Below, in pieces: positions 1-7,704 of a stretch of 64,000 nt of DNA (the stretch's first letter is position 1; the number at the start of each line of letters is the position of its first letter). This DNA comes from Flavobacterium sp. (lineage in GTDB: Bacteria; Bacteroidota; Bacteroidia; Flavobacteriales; Flavobacteriaceae). The position numbers were made by a program, and so were the translations under genes. The notes below the pieces were generated by a model. That model did not search any database. It worked only from the letters and a program-made list of their open reading frames with translations, and had not been told where the DNA came from. Location: assembly GCF_017744675.1 (NCBI RefSeq), contig NZ_JAGIAV010000009.1, forward strand, positions 1 to 64,000. Direction: 5' to 3'.

Positions 1-136
1 AGTGTGATTTCTCCTTCGTCGAAATGACAAAACAAACAAAATAACTTTGCGACTTAGCGCCTTTGCGAGATTAAAAAAAATCAGCAGAATCAGCTTAAAT
101 CAACAAAAATCTGCGTAAAATAAAAAACTTCGCGTC
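1..136. repeat. Intergenic filler with dispersed repeat words
   Basis: The stretch before the hydroxylase stop codon contains words such as TTTGCGACTTAGCGCCTTTGCG and CTTAGTGACTTTGTGGC, in pieces of the kind that recur between genes in flavobacterial chromosomes. Related wording (CTAAGTCGCTAAGG) occurs near 9715-9730. No gene is visible here. Confidence 0.4.
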
Positions 137-1906
137 TTAGTGACTTTGTGGCAAATGCGAACTATTAAAAATCAAATCCAATCCACCAGAAATTAAATGG
201 GCAATTTCAGGACGTCTTTCTTTCAATTGATCCAGATAAACCAACACTTCTTGCAAAAGTTGTTTTTCATTTGAATCTTTTAAAACCTCAGCAATTTCAA
301 CAGCTAAAAGCCAATCGTTTGCGTGATTGTTTTTTAGTTTTTCAAAAACAGATTGCAATTCAGTTTGCGAATTTTTATTGTTTCGAATGTCGCGGACAGT
401 TGCATATAAATGCTCTAATTCGTCGCGTTCCTCTGTATGTTTTGCTTTAATCGTTTTAGTGGAAGGAACAATATTGATCAAATCAAAACTATTGACATCT
501 GCAGGACCAGAAAAAGCAGAAATTACTTTTTTGCCAATTGCCATATCGTAATTGCCCCATTCAGGCTGAAACAAAATCGTTTCTCCATGTGTTACAGTAC
601 AATTTTTAAAACTAATTAAAATGATTTCTCCGTGTAAGTTTCTAGAACCTGTAATAATTTCACCCTCAACTATAATATTGCCTTCAAACTCCAATTTTAC
701 CGTTTCATTTTCTACAATTCGGTACGCTTGCAAATCCTTCGGACTCATATCTTCAATAGCAAGATTAAAGCCTTTCAGTTTTCCAATTGGACTTCCAAAT
801 CCGTGTGGATGTGTAAGAGTTCCGTGACCTACTAATTCTTTTTCGCGGTAAGAAAGAGCCGTTTTTCCTGTAGTTTGAATATAAACCGGTTTTCCTTCTT
901 CTTCAATTACATTAGTAAAAACTCCTGAGATTTGTAAGCCTGTACTCAATTCAATTGTTCCTAAAGCATTCGATTGAATCAGTTTCTTAATTCCGGATAA
1001 ACCTCCAGTTCGTAAAGCCATTTTGTTAGCAAACTCTTCCAGAATCAAACTCAAATGAGAGAAAGTTGGCGTTACATAAAGTTGCGGTTGCAGCTGCGTA
1101 ATATCAAAATTCTGATTGGCTGCAGAAATATCATAAGGGATTTTCTTCACATTATCAGTCATGCAGTGAGCGCTTTCGCCAATAGAAGAAAGTAATCCGG
1201 CACCATAAATTTTCGGGTTTTCAACCGTTCCAATCAAACCGTATTCTACTGTCCACCAATGCAGATTTCTAATTTGAGCCATTTCAGACAATTCGCCCAT
1301 ATCATTTTGCAAATCAGCAACTACTTTTTCAGCGGCATCAATTTTTTCTTGTGGCGTATCTTCAGCTTCCTTCAAAATCGAAAGCAAACGAATCGCTTCG
1401 TACATCTGATAATCTTTATGAGAAGAAATCGCTTTGCATCCAATTTCACCAAAACGTCTTAAATATTCAGCATATTCTGGATTGGCAATAATAGGAGCGT
1501 GGCCAGCACCTTCGTGAATGATGTCTGGAGCAGGAGTATATTCAATGTGTTCTAATTGTCTAATATCTGAAGCAATAACCAAAACGTTATAAGCCTGGAA
1601 TTCCATAAAAGCATTTGGCGGAATAAATCCGTCAACGGCAACTGCAGCCCAACCAATTTCGCTTAGAATTCGATTCATGCCATACATACTCGGAATAGAA
1701 TCGACTTCAATTCCTGTTTTGCGTAAACCTTCCAAATAAGAATGATGTGCGACTTTAGAAAGATAATCAACATTTTTGCGCATAACATATCTCCAAACCG
1801 CTTGATTGATAGGAGTGTAATCGCTATAATCTTGAGGTTTAATAAATTGCTGTAAATGCTTAGGCAATCGATCTAATAAAGGGTTGGTTTCAATATTTGG
1901 ATTCAT
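137..1906 (-). CDS. Aromatic amino acid hydroxylase (phenylalanine 4-monooxygenase-like), long form
   Basis: This is a 589-residue cytoplasmic iron- and pterin-dependent aromatic amino acid hydroxylase, most likely converting phenylalanine to tyrosine. The catalytic core fills roughly residues 30-300. The iron ligands are visible as the HEGAGH motif (H131, H136), with the third ligand probably E221 in the WWTVEYGLIG segment. Ordinary bacterial phenylalanine hydroxylases are about 260-300 residues. Here about 290 further residues follow the core, and I recognise no domain in them; long versions of this kind occur in Bacteroidota. The gene stands alone, with no pterin-recycling gene beside it. 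Its last codons (LPQSH, stop) lie inside a dispersed intergenic repeat word that reads TTGCCACAAAGTCACTAAG on the coding strand, so the C-terminal tail may be a late addition. Substrate (Phe, Tyr or Trp) cannot be fixed from sequence. Confidence 0.9.
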   Translation of the reverse strand: MNPNIETNPLLDRLPKHLQQFIKPQDYSDYTPINQAVWRYVMRKNVDYLSKVAHHSYLEGLRKTGIEVDSIPSMYGMNRILSEIGWAAVAVDGFIPPNAFMEFQAYNVLVIASDIRQLEHIEYTPAPDIIHEGAGHAPIIANPEYAEYLRRFGEIGCKAISSHKDYQMYEAIRLLSILKEAEDTPQEKIDAAEKVVADLQNDMGELSEMAQIRNLHWWTVEYGLIGTVENPKIYGAGLLSSIGESAHCMTDNVKKIPYDISAANQNFDITQLQPQLYVTPTFSHLSLILEEFANKMALRTGGLSGIKKLIQSNALGTIELSTGLQISGVFTNVIEEEGKPVYIQTTGKTALSYREKELVGHGTLTHPHGFGSPIGKLKGFNLAIEDMSPKDLQAYRIVENETVKLEFEGNIIVEGEIITGSRNLHGEIILISFKNCTVTHGETILFQPEWGNYDMAIGKKVISAFSGPADVNSFDLINIVPSTKTIKAKHTEERDELEHLYATVRDIRNNKNSQTELQSVFEKLKNNHANDWLLAVEIAEVLKDSNEKQLLQEVLVYLDQLKERRPEIAHLISGGLDLIFNSSHLPQSH

Positions 1907-2042
1907 TTCGAAAACGATGTAGATTAGATTGTAAAATTACGAATTTACAGCTCGATTTTTTATCATCCATCACAAAATTTTTATTCGAAAGTGTATTTTA
2001 TTGCGTTTTATTGATTTTATAGCCTGAGAAGAAAAGTGTTTT

Positions 2043-2489
2043 TTAGCAGTCGTGATTTTCGTAATTCACTTTTTCCATTGTGCTTTCGTGGCTTTCAATT
2101 TCCTTTTTAGTCATTGTAGCTTCTTTCAGCTCAACTTTCAGCTGTTTTTTAGTGTCTGGACTAATCCATAAACCTGAAAAAGTATTTCCTGTTTTTTGCA
2201 AAATGAAAACACCGCTAAATCCATGCTCCACCATTATAAACTCATTTTCTTTTTTCTTGTTTTGAGTAATATCAAGCTGGATCCAATTTTTAGATTTATT
2301 TAAACGATACATCGAAGTATACATCAAATCGGCAGTACAGGGATTTTCTTCTGTTTTAATGTAAATCGTTACAGGAGTTTTTCCATCGACAGTTCCTTTG
2401 TACAAATTAGAAACCGAAGTCTGAGATTGTGCCGATAACTGATTTAAGAATGAGCAACAGATTGCAATAAAGAAAATTACTTTTTTCAT
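2043..2489 (-). CDS. Small secreted protein of unknown function
   Basis: This 148-residue protein begins with a typical Sec signal peptide (MKKV, a hydrophobic run, cleavage near LSAQ at residues 18-21). The mature part is about 125 residues, probably beta-rich and periplasmic, with an isolated Cys near residue 52 and another as the last residue. I do not recognise the family. A -7 element (TATATTTG on the minus strand) lies about 40 bases upstream, so it is probably transcribed alone. Neighbours (an amino acid hydroxylase and a truncated haemoglobin) do not suggest a role. Confidence 0.75.
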   Translation of the reverse strand: MKKVIFFIAICCSFLNQLSAQSQTSVSNLYKGTVDGKTPVTIYIKTEENPCTADLMYTSMYRLNKSKNWIQLDITQNKKKENEFIMVEHGFSGVFILQKTGNTFSGLWISPDTKKQLKVELKEATMTKKEIESHESTMEKVNYENHDC

Positions 2490-2527
2490 AATTAAAAGAA
2501 TATAGATTTGGGTTTAATTCATTTAAT

Positions 2528-2535
2528 CAAATATA
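2528..2535 (-). promoter_or_regulatory. Candidate -7 promoter element of the small secreted protein
   Basis: On the minus strand this reads TATATTTG, an exact match to the Bacteroidota -7 consensus TAnnTTTG, about 40 bases before the start codon at 2489. No convincing -33 element was identified. Confidence 0.4.
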
Positions 2536-2561
2536 TAGTTCTGTTTTTTATTTGGAAGAAA

Positions 2562-2975
2562 TTATTTAAGATTTTTTGATGCGTTTCTCATTTCATTCTC
2601 GGCGTTTCTAAAATATTCAATTTTGTGGCTGAACATGAAGGCCATATTGGTAGCGCGCATTTTGGCTTCTTCGGTTATAGGGCCAGCAAATTGAGCATCG
2701 ATTGTGGAATTGAAAATGGCAATCCAGCGGTCAAAATGCGTTTTGTCTACAGGTAGTTGTTTATGCGGAGGAAATGGAGTTCCAGAATAAGCTCGAACGT
2801 CAAACAAAATGGTCTGCCAAAAATTGTACATTTTTTGCAAATGTGGTTCCCAACGATCTTGCAGTTTATCATTAAAAATAGGACCAATTAAATCATCTTT
2901 TCGAACATTCGCATAAAAGCTGTTTACCATTTGCTGAATGTCTTCTATTGTAGATATATCTTTTAAAGCTGTCAT
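2562..2975 (-). CDS. Group III truncated haemoglobin
   Basis: This 137-residue protein has the compact 2-on-2 globin layout: an N-terminal helix with FYANVRKDDLIGPIF, the PHLQKMYNFWQTILF segment, and the later HKQLPVDKTHFDRWIAIF segment expected to carry the haem-proximal histidine. Group III globins of this length are common in Bacteroidota and are linked to oxygen or nitric-oxide/peroxide chemistry; the ligand is not known here. It has no signal peptide, so it should be cytoplasmic. It is a single gene with its own -7 element just upstream at 3001-3008. Confidence 0.85.
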   Translation of the reverse strand: MTALKDISTIEDIQQMVNSFYANVRKDDLIGPIFNDKLQDRWEPHLQKMYNFWQTILFDVRAYSGTPFPPHKQLPVDKTHFDRWIAIFNSTIDAQFAGPITEEAKMRATNMAFMFSHKIEYFRNAENEMRNASKNLK

Positions 2976-3352
2976 TTTTTATTGCATTTTATAGTAAATG
3001 CAAAAATACAATATATCTTTCTTTTGCTTCCCTGATAATTGTCATATGTCCTTTGAATGCTAGTAAAATGACAATTTGTAAGGATTTGTATAGATTTTAC
3101 AATTTATGATGAGTTATTCTGTTTTTTGCGGGTAAGTTTTTTATGGTTTATTGTTTTTTAAAATATTGTATTTCAGTATTTTGAAAAACAATAAGATGAG
3201 TTTTTGTTATATCGTTTTTTTTAATTTGATGTGTATTTGTAAAGTTGGTTAATTGAGAATATTGTAAAAATACTCATAATATTGTGATGTTTTAGTAAAA
3301 TAAAACTGAATAAATAAGAAAAACTAATTATCAAACCAAAAACCACAAAAGA
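2976..3352. other. Divergent intergenic region, 377 bases
   Basis: Very AT-rich spacer between the minus-strand globin and the plus-strand GH30 gene. It holds the globin -7 element. I found no clear TAnnTTTG for the GH30 gene, no small ORF worth calling and no strong hairpin. Confidence 0.5.
3001..3008 (-). promoter_or_regulatory. Candidate -7 promoter element of the truncated haemoglobin gene
   Basis: The minus strand reads TATTTTTG here, matching TAnnTTTG, 26-33 bases before the start codon at 2975. This gives a short 5' UTR. Confidence 0.5.
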
Positions 3353-5515
3353 ATGCACAAAACTACTCAAACACCTACAAATCGGGTATGTAAAGCGGTT
3401 AAATTGCTATGTTGCAGTTCGCTTTTATTTATGAACAGCTTAAATGCTCAGACGGTAACTTCTTGGATAACTTCAGGAGATCAGACGAAACTTCTTCAAC
3501 AGCAAGCTACAGTAAGCTTCGGAACCAATTCTGGAACGAATCCATCGACAGTAACAGTAAATGCAGGAACTACTTATCAAACCATGGATGGGTTTGGTTA
3601 CACACTTACCGAAGGAAGCTGTGAAGTCATTTCTGGAATGGCAGCCACGCAGCAAAATCAATTGTTGAATGATTTATACAATCCAACAACAGGATTAAAT
3701 GCAAGTGTGGTTCGTATCAGTATTGGAGCTTCAGATTTAAGCAGTTCTTCTTACAGCTATAACGAAACTTCAGGAGATACGAATATGAATAATTTCAGTT
3801 TGAACGGACCTGATTTAACGTATTTGGTTCCAATCATTAAAAAAATCTTACTGATTAATCCAAACATCAAAATCTTGGCAACACCTTGGTCTCCGCCAAG
3901 ATGGATGAAAACCAATGGCTCTTGGGTTGGAGGTTCACTGCAAACGCAGTATTATGCGGCTTATGCGAAATATTTCGTAAAATATTTTGATGCTATGAAA
4001 GCACAAGGTATTAATATTTGGGCAATTACACCACAGAATGAACCAGAAAATCCAAACAACGAGCCAAGTATGCTGATGAATTCTACAGAACAGAAGAATT
4101 TTATTAATCAACAGCTTGGGCCACAGATGGCTGCTGCAGGTTATGGCAATATAAAAATCATTGCTTTTGATCATAATTGCGATAATACGGCTTATCCAAT
4201 TGATGTTTTAAACAACAGTTCGTATGTTGATGGAGCAGCATTCCATTTGTATTTAGGAAATATCTCTGCGATGTCAACTGTAAAAACACAGACCAATAAA
4301 AATGTTTATTTTACAGAACAATATACCGGATCAGGAGGAAGTTTTAGCGGAGATTTTGGCTGGCACATGCAAAATGTTGTTATTGGAAGCACAACAAATT
4401 GGTCAAAAACAGTTTTAGAATGGAACGCGGCCAACAATTCAAGCTATGGTCCGCGCACTCCGGGCGGATGTACTACCTGCTTGGGCGCAATTACGGTTAA
4501 TAATAGTACAAGTTATACCAAAAATGTGGCGTACTACATTATCGGGCAGATTTCAAAATTTGTAAAACCAGGCGCGGTGCGAATTGGAGCTTCAAGTTCA
4601 AGCGGAAGTATTCAGTCGGTTGCTTTCAAAAATACTGACGGAACAACGGCGCTTGTAGTGTACAATTCAGGCGGATCATCTAATACAATTAAAGTCGTTT
4701 CTGGATCATCAGCATTTGATTATGCTGTTCCAGCTTCATCTGCGGTTACCTTTACTTGGGGTACTGCAACGCCACCAGTTACAGAATTTCCGGGTTATTA
4801 CAACATTATTTCAAGAAACAGCAATAAAGGTTTAGACGTTGCTGATAACGCTACTACAAGCGGAGCGCGCATTCAGCAGTATGATGTTACAAACGGAGGA
4901 GGAAGCAATCAGCGTTGGAAATTTGTGTCTGATGGAAGCGGTAATTACTACATTATCGTAAAATCTACAGGAATGTATCTGGCTGTTGAAAATAACGGAA
5001 CAGCGGATGGTTTAAAAGTGCAACAGAAAACATTCTCATCTTCAAACGAATTTAAATGGACGGTAACAAGTCTTGGATCAGGATATTATAAAATTATAAA
5101 TGTAAACAGCGGTAAATCTCTAGATGTTGAAAATGTTTCTACGGCAAATGGTGCCAATATTCAAGTTTGGGCTTACACAGGAGGCTTAAACCAGCAATGG
5201 CAGTTTGTTCAGGTTGAAACAACGGCAAAAAGTGCACTAGCTGTTGAAAATGTTGCTGTTGAAAATACAAGTCCGAATGATATGATGATTTTTGTTGATG
5301 AAACAGACGATGCTTTAAAAATTGACACCAATCATGAAGGAGCTGGAGAGGTACAGGTATTCAATATTACTGGACAGCCTGTTTTAAAGAAGAATGTAAA
5401 TTTTGTAAAAGGAAATCAAGCTAAAATAGAAATTTCTCGATTGCCAAAAGGCGTTTATGTTGTAAAAGTAAGCGACAGTAAAGGTTCGTATTCGAAAAAA
5501 ATCTTGAAGCAATAA
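3353..5515 (+). CDS. Secreted GH30 family glycoside hydrolase with ricin-type lectin and T9SS sorting domain
   Basis: This 720-residue exported enzyme has a signal peptide ending near NAQ (31-33). A GH30 barrel and side beta-domain follow (about 60-470), in the family of glucosylceramidases, beta-1,6-glucanases and related enzymes. The acid/base is E230 in TPQNEPENP and the nucleophile is E322 in VYFTEQYTG. Residues about 478-622 form a beta-trefoil ricin-like lectin with NQRWKF and NQQWQF (QxW-type) repeats, probably for carbohydrate binding. The last 75 residues resemble a type A T9SS C-terminal sorting domain (VFNITGQPV, LPKGVYVVKV, KKILKQ). The product is therefore probably secreted or surface-attached through type IX secretion. 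It stands alone, not in a polysaccharide locus. The exact substrate is unknown; fungal beta-1,6-glucan is one possibility. Confidence 0.88.
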   Translation: MHKTTQTPTNRVCKAVKLLCCSSLLFMNSLNAQTVTSWITSGDQTKLLQQQATVSFGTNSGTNPSTVTVNAGTTYQTMDGFGYTLTEGSCEVISGMAATQQNQLLNDLYNPTTGLNASVVRISIGASDLSSSSYSYNETSGDTNMNNFSLNGPDLTYLVPIIKKILLINPNIKILATPWSPPRWMKTNGSWVGGSLQTQYYAAYAKYFVKYFDAMKAQGINIWAITPQNEPENPNNEPSMLMNSTEQKNFINQQLGPQMAAAGYGNIKIIAFDHNCDNTAYPIDVLNNSSYVDGAAFHLYLGNISAMSTVKTQTNKNVYFTEQYTGSGGSFSGDFGWHMQNVVIGSTTNWSKTVLEWNAANNSSYGPRTPGGCTTCLGAITVNNSTSYTKNVAYYIIGQISKFVKPGAVRIGASSSSGSIQSVAFKNTDGTTALVVYNSGGSSNTIKVVSGSSAFDYAVPASSAVTFTWGTATPPVTEFPGYYNIISRNSNKGLDVADNATTSGARIQQYDVTNGGGSNQRWKFVSDGSGNYYIIVKSTGMYLAVENNGTADGLKVQQKTFSSSNEFKWTVTSLGSGYYKIINVNSGKSLDVENVSTANGANIQVWAYTGGLNQQWQFVQVETTAKSALAVENVAVENTSPNDMMIFVDETDDALKIDTNHEGAGEVQVFNITGQPVLKKNVNFVKGNQAKIEISRLPKGVYVVKVSDSKGSYSKKILKQ

Positions 5516-5554
5516 TTACATCCACAATTCAATTAGTAATTTGTATTGAATTTG

Positions 5555-5590
5555 AAAAGGCTGTCATCCCATCTGACAGCCTTTGTTTTT
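5555..5590. terminator. Bidirectional intrinsic terminator between GH30 gene and ilvA
   Basis: A 10-bp stem AAGGCTGTCA/TGACAGCCTT with a 7-base loop is followed by TTGTTTTTT on the plus strand. It sits between two convergent genes and can serve both. Confidence 0.8.
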
Positions 5591-5592
5591 TA

Positions 5593-6837
5593 TTATCCAA
5601 TTAACTGAGTAAACAAATCTTGATTGTCATTTAAGTATTGAAATTCAAAACCATTTTCGGTCATTTTTAATTTAATCGGCATAATATCGTTTTTGTTTTT
5701 CAATTCTAAACCAACTACAACAGAACCCACTTCACGACTGTTTTTCTTAGCAAATTGAAAATAAGTGATGTCGTCATCAGGTCCTAGAATATTATTTACG
5801 AATTCTTTTAAAGCTCCTGGGCGTTGCGGAAACTGAATCATAAAATAATGCATCAAACCTTCATAAAGCAATGAGCGTTCTTTTATTTCGGCTGTTCTTT
5901 CTATATCATTATTGCTTCCGCTTACGATGCAAACGACATTTTTTCCTTTAATTTTTTCTTTATAAAAGTCCAAAGCGGCAATTGTCAAAGCGCCAGCAGG
6001 TTCTACAACCATGGCTTCTTCATTGTACAATCTTAAAATGGTGGTGCAGACTTTTCCTTCTGGAACTAGAATAATATCTTCTAAATTATAACGACAGATT
6101 TCGAAAGTTTTGTCTCCAACTTGTTTCACAGCCGCACCGTCTACAAACTTATCGATTGATTTTAGCGGTGTATTTTTATTTTCCTCGATCGAAGTTTTCA
6201 TTGAAGGTGCACCTTTTGGTTCAACTCCAATGATTTTGGTATGCGGACTCAAATGTTTAAAGACTTCAGATAGCCCAGATGCCAGTCCGCCGCCACCAAT
6301 TGGAACAAAAACATAATCGATTGGTTCTTTAAAACTTTCCAAGATTTCTAATCCGACAGTTCCTTGCCCAGCGATTACTTTTTCATCGTCAAAAGGGTGA
6401 ATGAATGTTTTGTGGTTTTTGATGGCATCGGCAGTTGCAGAGGCGTACGCGTCATCAAAAGTATCTCCAGTTAGAACAATTTCTACAAACGATTTTCCGA
6501 ATAATTGGACTTGTTTTACTTTCTGTTTTGGAGTGGTTTTTGGCATGTAGATTTTGCCATGAATTTTCAGAAGATTACACGAATAAGCTACACCTTGCGC
6601 ATGATTTCCTGCACTGGCGCAAACAATTCCGTTTGCTTTTTCTTTTTCGTTTAACGAAGAAATTTTATTGTATGCGCCCCGAATTTTGTACGAACGAACA
6701 ATTTGCAAATCTTCTCTTTTTAATAAAATAGTAGATTCAAATTCGTCTGAAAGGTTCAAGTTTTGTGTAAGCGGAGTAGCAGCAACTACATTTTCGAGAT
6801 GCTTTTGGGCATTAAGTACTTCTTCAAATAAACTCAT
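5593..6837 (-). CDS. ilvA: Threonine ammonia-lyase (biosynthetic threonine deaminase)
   Basis: This 414-residue PLP enzyme makes 2-oxobutanoate from threonine, the first committed step of isoleucine synthesis. The PLP lysine is K51 in RSYKIRGAYN; the glycine-rich phosphate loop is VPIGGGGLASGL. The C-terminal ~85 residues form a single ACT-like regulatory region (FPQRPGALKEFV...), as in short IlvA proteins. I chose the ATG at 6837. An ATG 13 codons upstream (6876) would translate part of a dispersed palindrome, giving MWICVIRGKK, which has no counterpart in the family. The gene is not beside other ilv genes. About 240 bases upstream lies an Ile-rich leader peptide and terminator, so expression is probably controlled by attenuation in response to charged tRNA-Ile, in addition to likely feedback through the ACT-like domain. 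Confidence 0.95.
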   Translation of the reverse strand: MSLFEEVLNAQKHLENVVAATPLTQNLNLSDEFESTILLKREDLQIVRSYKIRGAYNKISSLNEKEKANGIVCASAGNHAQGVAYSCNLLKIHGKIYMPKTTPKQKVKQVQLFGKSFVEIVLTGDTFDDAYASATADAIKNHKTFIHPFDDEKVIAGQGTVGLEILESFKEPIDYVFVPIGGGGLASGLSEVFKHLSPHTKIIGVEPKGAPSMKTSIEENKNTPLKSIDKFVDGAAVKQVGDKTFEICRYNLEDIILVPEGKVCTTILRLYNEEAMVVEPAGALTIAALDFYKEKIKGKNVVCIVSGSNNDIERTAEIKERSLLYEGLMHYFMIQFPQRPGALKEFVNNILGPDDDITYFQFAKKNSREVGSVVVGLELKNKNDIMPIKLKMTENGFEFQYLNDNQDLFTQLIG

Positions 6838-6852
6838 GATGTTTTGTTTTTT

Positions 6853-6932
6853 GCCACGAATTACACAGATCCACACAAATTTTTATTTACAATTTGAAAA
6901 AGCAATTCGTGCTAATTTGTGTAATTCGTGGC
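6853..6932. repeat. Dispersed palindromic element in the ilvA 5' UTR
   Basis: Perfect 15-base inverted arms (GCCACGAATTACACA at 6853-6867 and its complement at 6918-6932) enclose about 50 bases. A second copy with longer arms is at 57141-57202. The element lies between the ilvA attenuator terminator and the ilvA start codon, so its hairpin is part of the read-through mRNA and ends 15 bases before the ATG. Confidence 0.8.
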
Positions 6933-6950
6933 GACTTTTTAATTATCCTT

Positions 6951-6980
6951 AAAATAAAAAACCTCCCAATTGGGAGGTTT
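6951..6980 (-). terminator. Attenuator terminator of the ilvA leader
   Basis: On the minus strand a perfect 9-bp stem AAACCTCCC/GGGAGGTTT with loop AATT is followed by TTTATTTT. It lies about 40 bases after the stop of the Ile-rich leader peptide and 110 bases before ilvA, the layout of an attenuator. It could also be simply the terminator of the upstream DUF4136 gene, but the leader ORF and the competing hairpin argue for attenuation. Confidence 0.8.
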
Positions 6981-6987
6981 CTATACA

Positions 6988-7017
6988 TTATATTTTTACA
7001 TACTTATATAACACCTC
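6988..7017 (-). promoter_or_regulatory. Candidate antiterminator segment of the ilvA leader
   Basis: In the mRNA, GAGGTGTT (complement of about 7010-7017), just after the leader stop codon, can pair with AAACCTC, the 5' arm of the terminator, with one bulged G. The intervening TTATAT (7006-7011) and ATATAA (6988-6993) can pair as an inner stem. A ribosome stalled on the Ile codons would leave GAGGT free; one reaching the stop codon would cover it and allow termination. Confidence 0.6.
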
Positions 7018-7021
7018 GCCA

Positions 7022-7081
7022 CTACTGCTGAATTGCAATAATGCTAATAATAGCGATAATAATGTTATTAAAGTTTTTCAT
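7022..7081 (-). CDS. Isoleucine-rich leader peptide of ilvA
   Basis: A 19-codon ORF encodes MKNFNNIIIAIISIIAIQQ: 8 of 19 residues are isoleucine, in runs of 3, 2, 2 and 1, with no Leu or Val. It is followed by a mutually exclusive pair of hairpins ending in a U-tract terminator (6951-6980), then by ilvA. This is the standard arrangement of a ribosome-mediated transcription attenuator sensing tRNA-Ile charging. An exact -7 element lies 20 bases upstream of its ATG (7101-7108), implying a leader transcript that starts about 10-15 bases before the ATG. The ORF is too short to be scored by ordinary gene callers. I infer that the peptide itself has no function beyond its translation. Confidence 0.82.
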   Translation of the reverse strand: MKNFNNIIIAIISIIAIQQ

Positions 7082-7100
7082 TTTTTAGCTGATTGAATAG

Positions 7101-7108
7101 CAAATGTA
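7101..7108 (-). promoter_or_regulatory. Candidate -7 promoter element of the ilvA leader
   Basis: The minus strand reads TACATTTG, an exact TAnnTTTG match, 20 bases upstream of the leader peptide ATG and just past the DUF4136 stop codon. It supports a separate ilvA transcript starting near 7094. Confidence 0.6.
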
Positions 7109-7113
7109 AATAA

Positions 7114-7656
7114 TTATTTTTTTACTGGCGGATATTGAGCTAAAATTTTGGTAACAAATTCAGTAATTCTAGCATCTTTTTTATCTATTCCATTGTACAA
7201 AGTACCAATTCCTTGGCCTTGCCAGATCATTTCTTTTTTCTTAGCGTCAATTAAATCAATAAACAAAGTTCCTTCGGTGTATCTAGAAACAGATGTTCCT
7301 CCGTACATGTAAGGATTCCATCCATAGCCCCATCCGTAGCCATAACCATAACCCCATCCAGCATAATATTGATTAACATCAACTTGTTCTTTAGATTTGG
7401 TAAAAATGTTTATTAGCAAATCTGGGTTTTCACTTTTAGTAAAACCTTTGGCCTCCATTTGCACATCGATTGCTTTTAAGATTCGTTTTTTATCCAAATC
7501 AGAAATTTCGACCTTATCAATTCCGGGCTTAAAAAAAGCGTACGTTTTATAAGGTGTAAAATCTACCGTTTTGTCATAATCAGAATAAGCACTTACCGAA
7601 TCGCATGAGGCAAGTAATAAAAGTAAAAGAATCGGAATAAATTTTAATGCTTTCAT
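7114..7656 (-). CDS. DUF4136-type lipoprotein
   Basis: This 180-residue protein begins with a lipoprotein signal (MKALKFIPIL..LLASC, lipidated Cys18). It has the DUF4136 layout: a conserved DFTPYKTYAFF segment, a small alpha/beta fold, and a C-terminal FIDLIDAKKKEMIWQGQG segment. A Gly/Tyr/Trp-rich stretch (about residues 95-117, YAGWGYGYGYGWGYGWNPYM) interrupts the domain. I start at 7656 because the longer start at 7680 would place eight charged residues before the signal peptide. It should be anchored to a membrane facing the periplasm. Function of the family is unknown. It follows hutU by 48 bases on the same strand and may be co-transcribed. Confidence 0.8.
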   Translation of the reverse strand: MKALKFIPILLLLLLASCDSVSAYSDYDKTVDFTPYKTYAFFKPGIDKVEISDLDKKRILKAIDVQMEAKGFTKSENPDLLINIFTKSKEQVDVNQYYAGWGYGYGYGWGYGWNPYMYGGTSVSRYTEGTLFIDLIDAKKKEMIWQGQGIGTLYNGIDKKDARITEFVTKILAQYPPVKK

Positions 7657-7704
7657 ATGTTTAATATTTAATGTTCTCATTTTGCTGAATAAGAATGCTT
7701 TGGT

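Noticed and set aside
6838..6876. Thirteen extra N-terminal codons of ilvA.
   Set aside because: They are translated from the dispersed palindrome (6853-6932); family members start near MSLFEE-like sequence at 6837.
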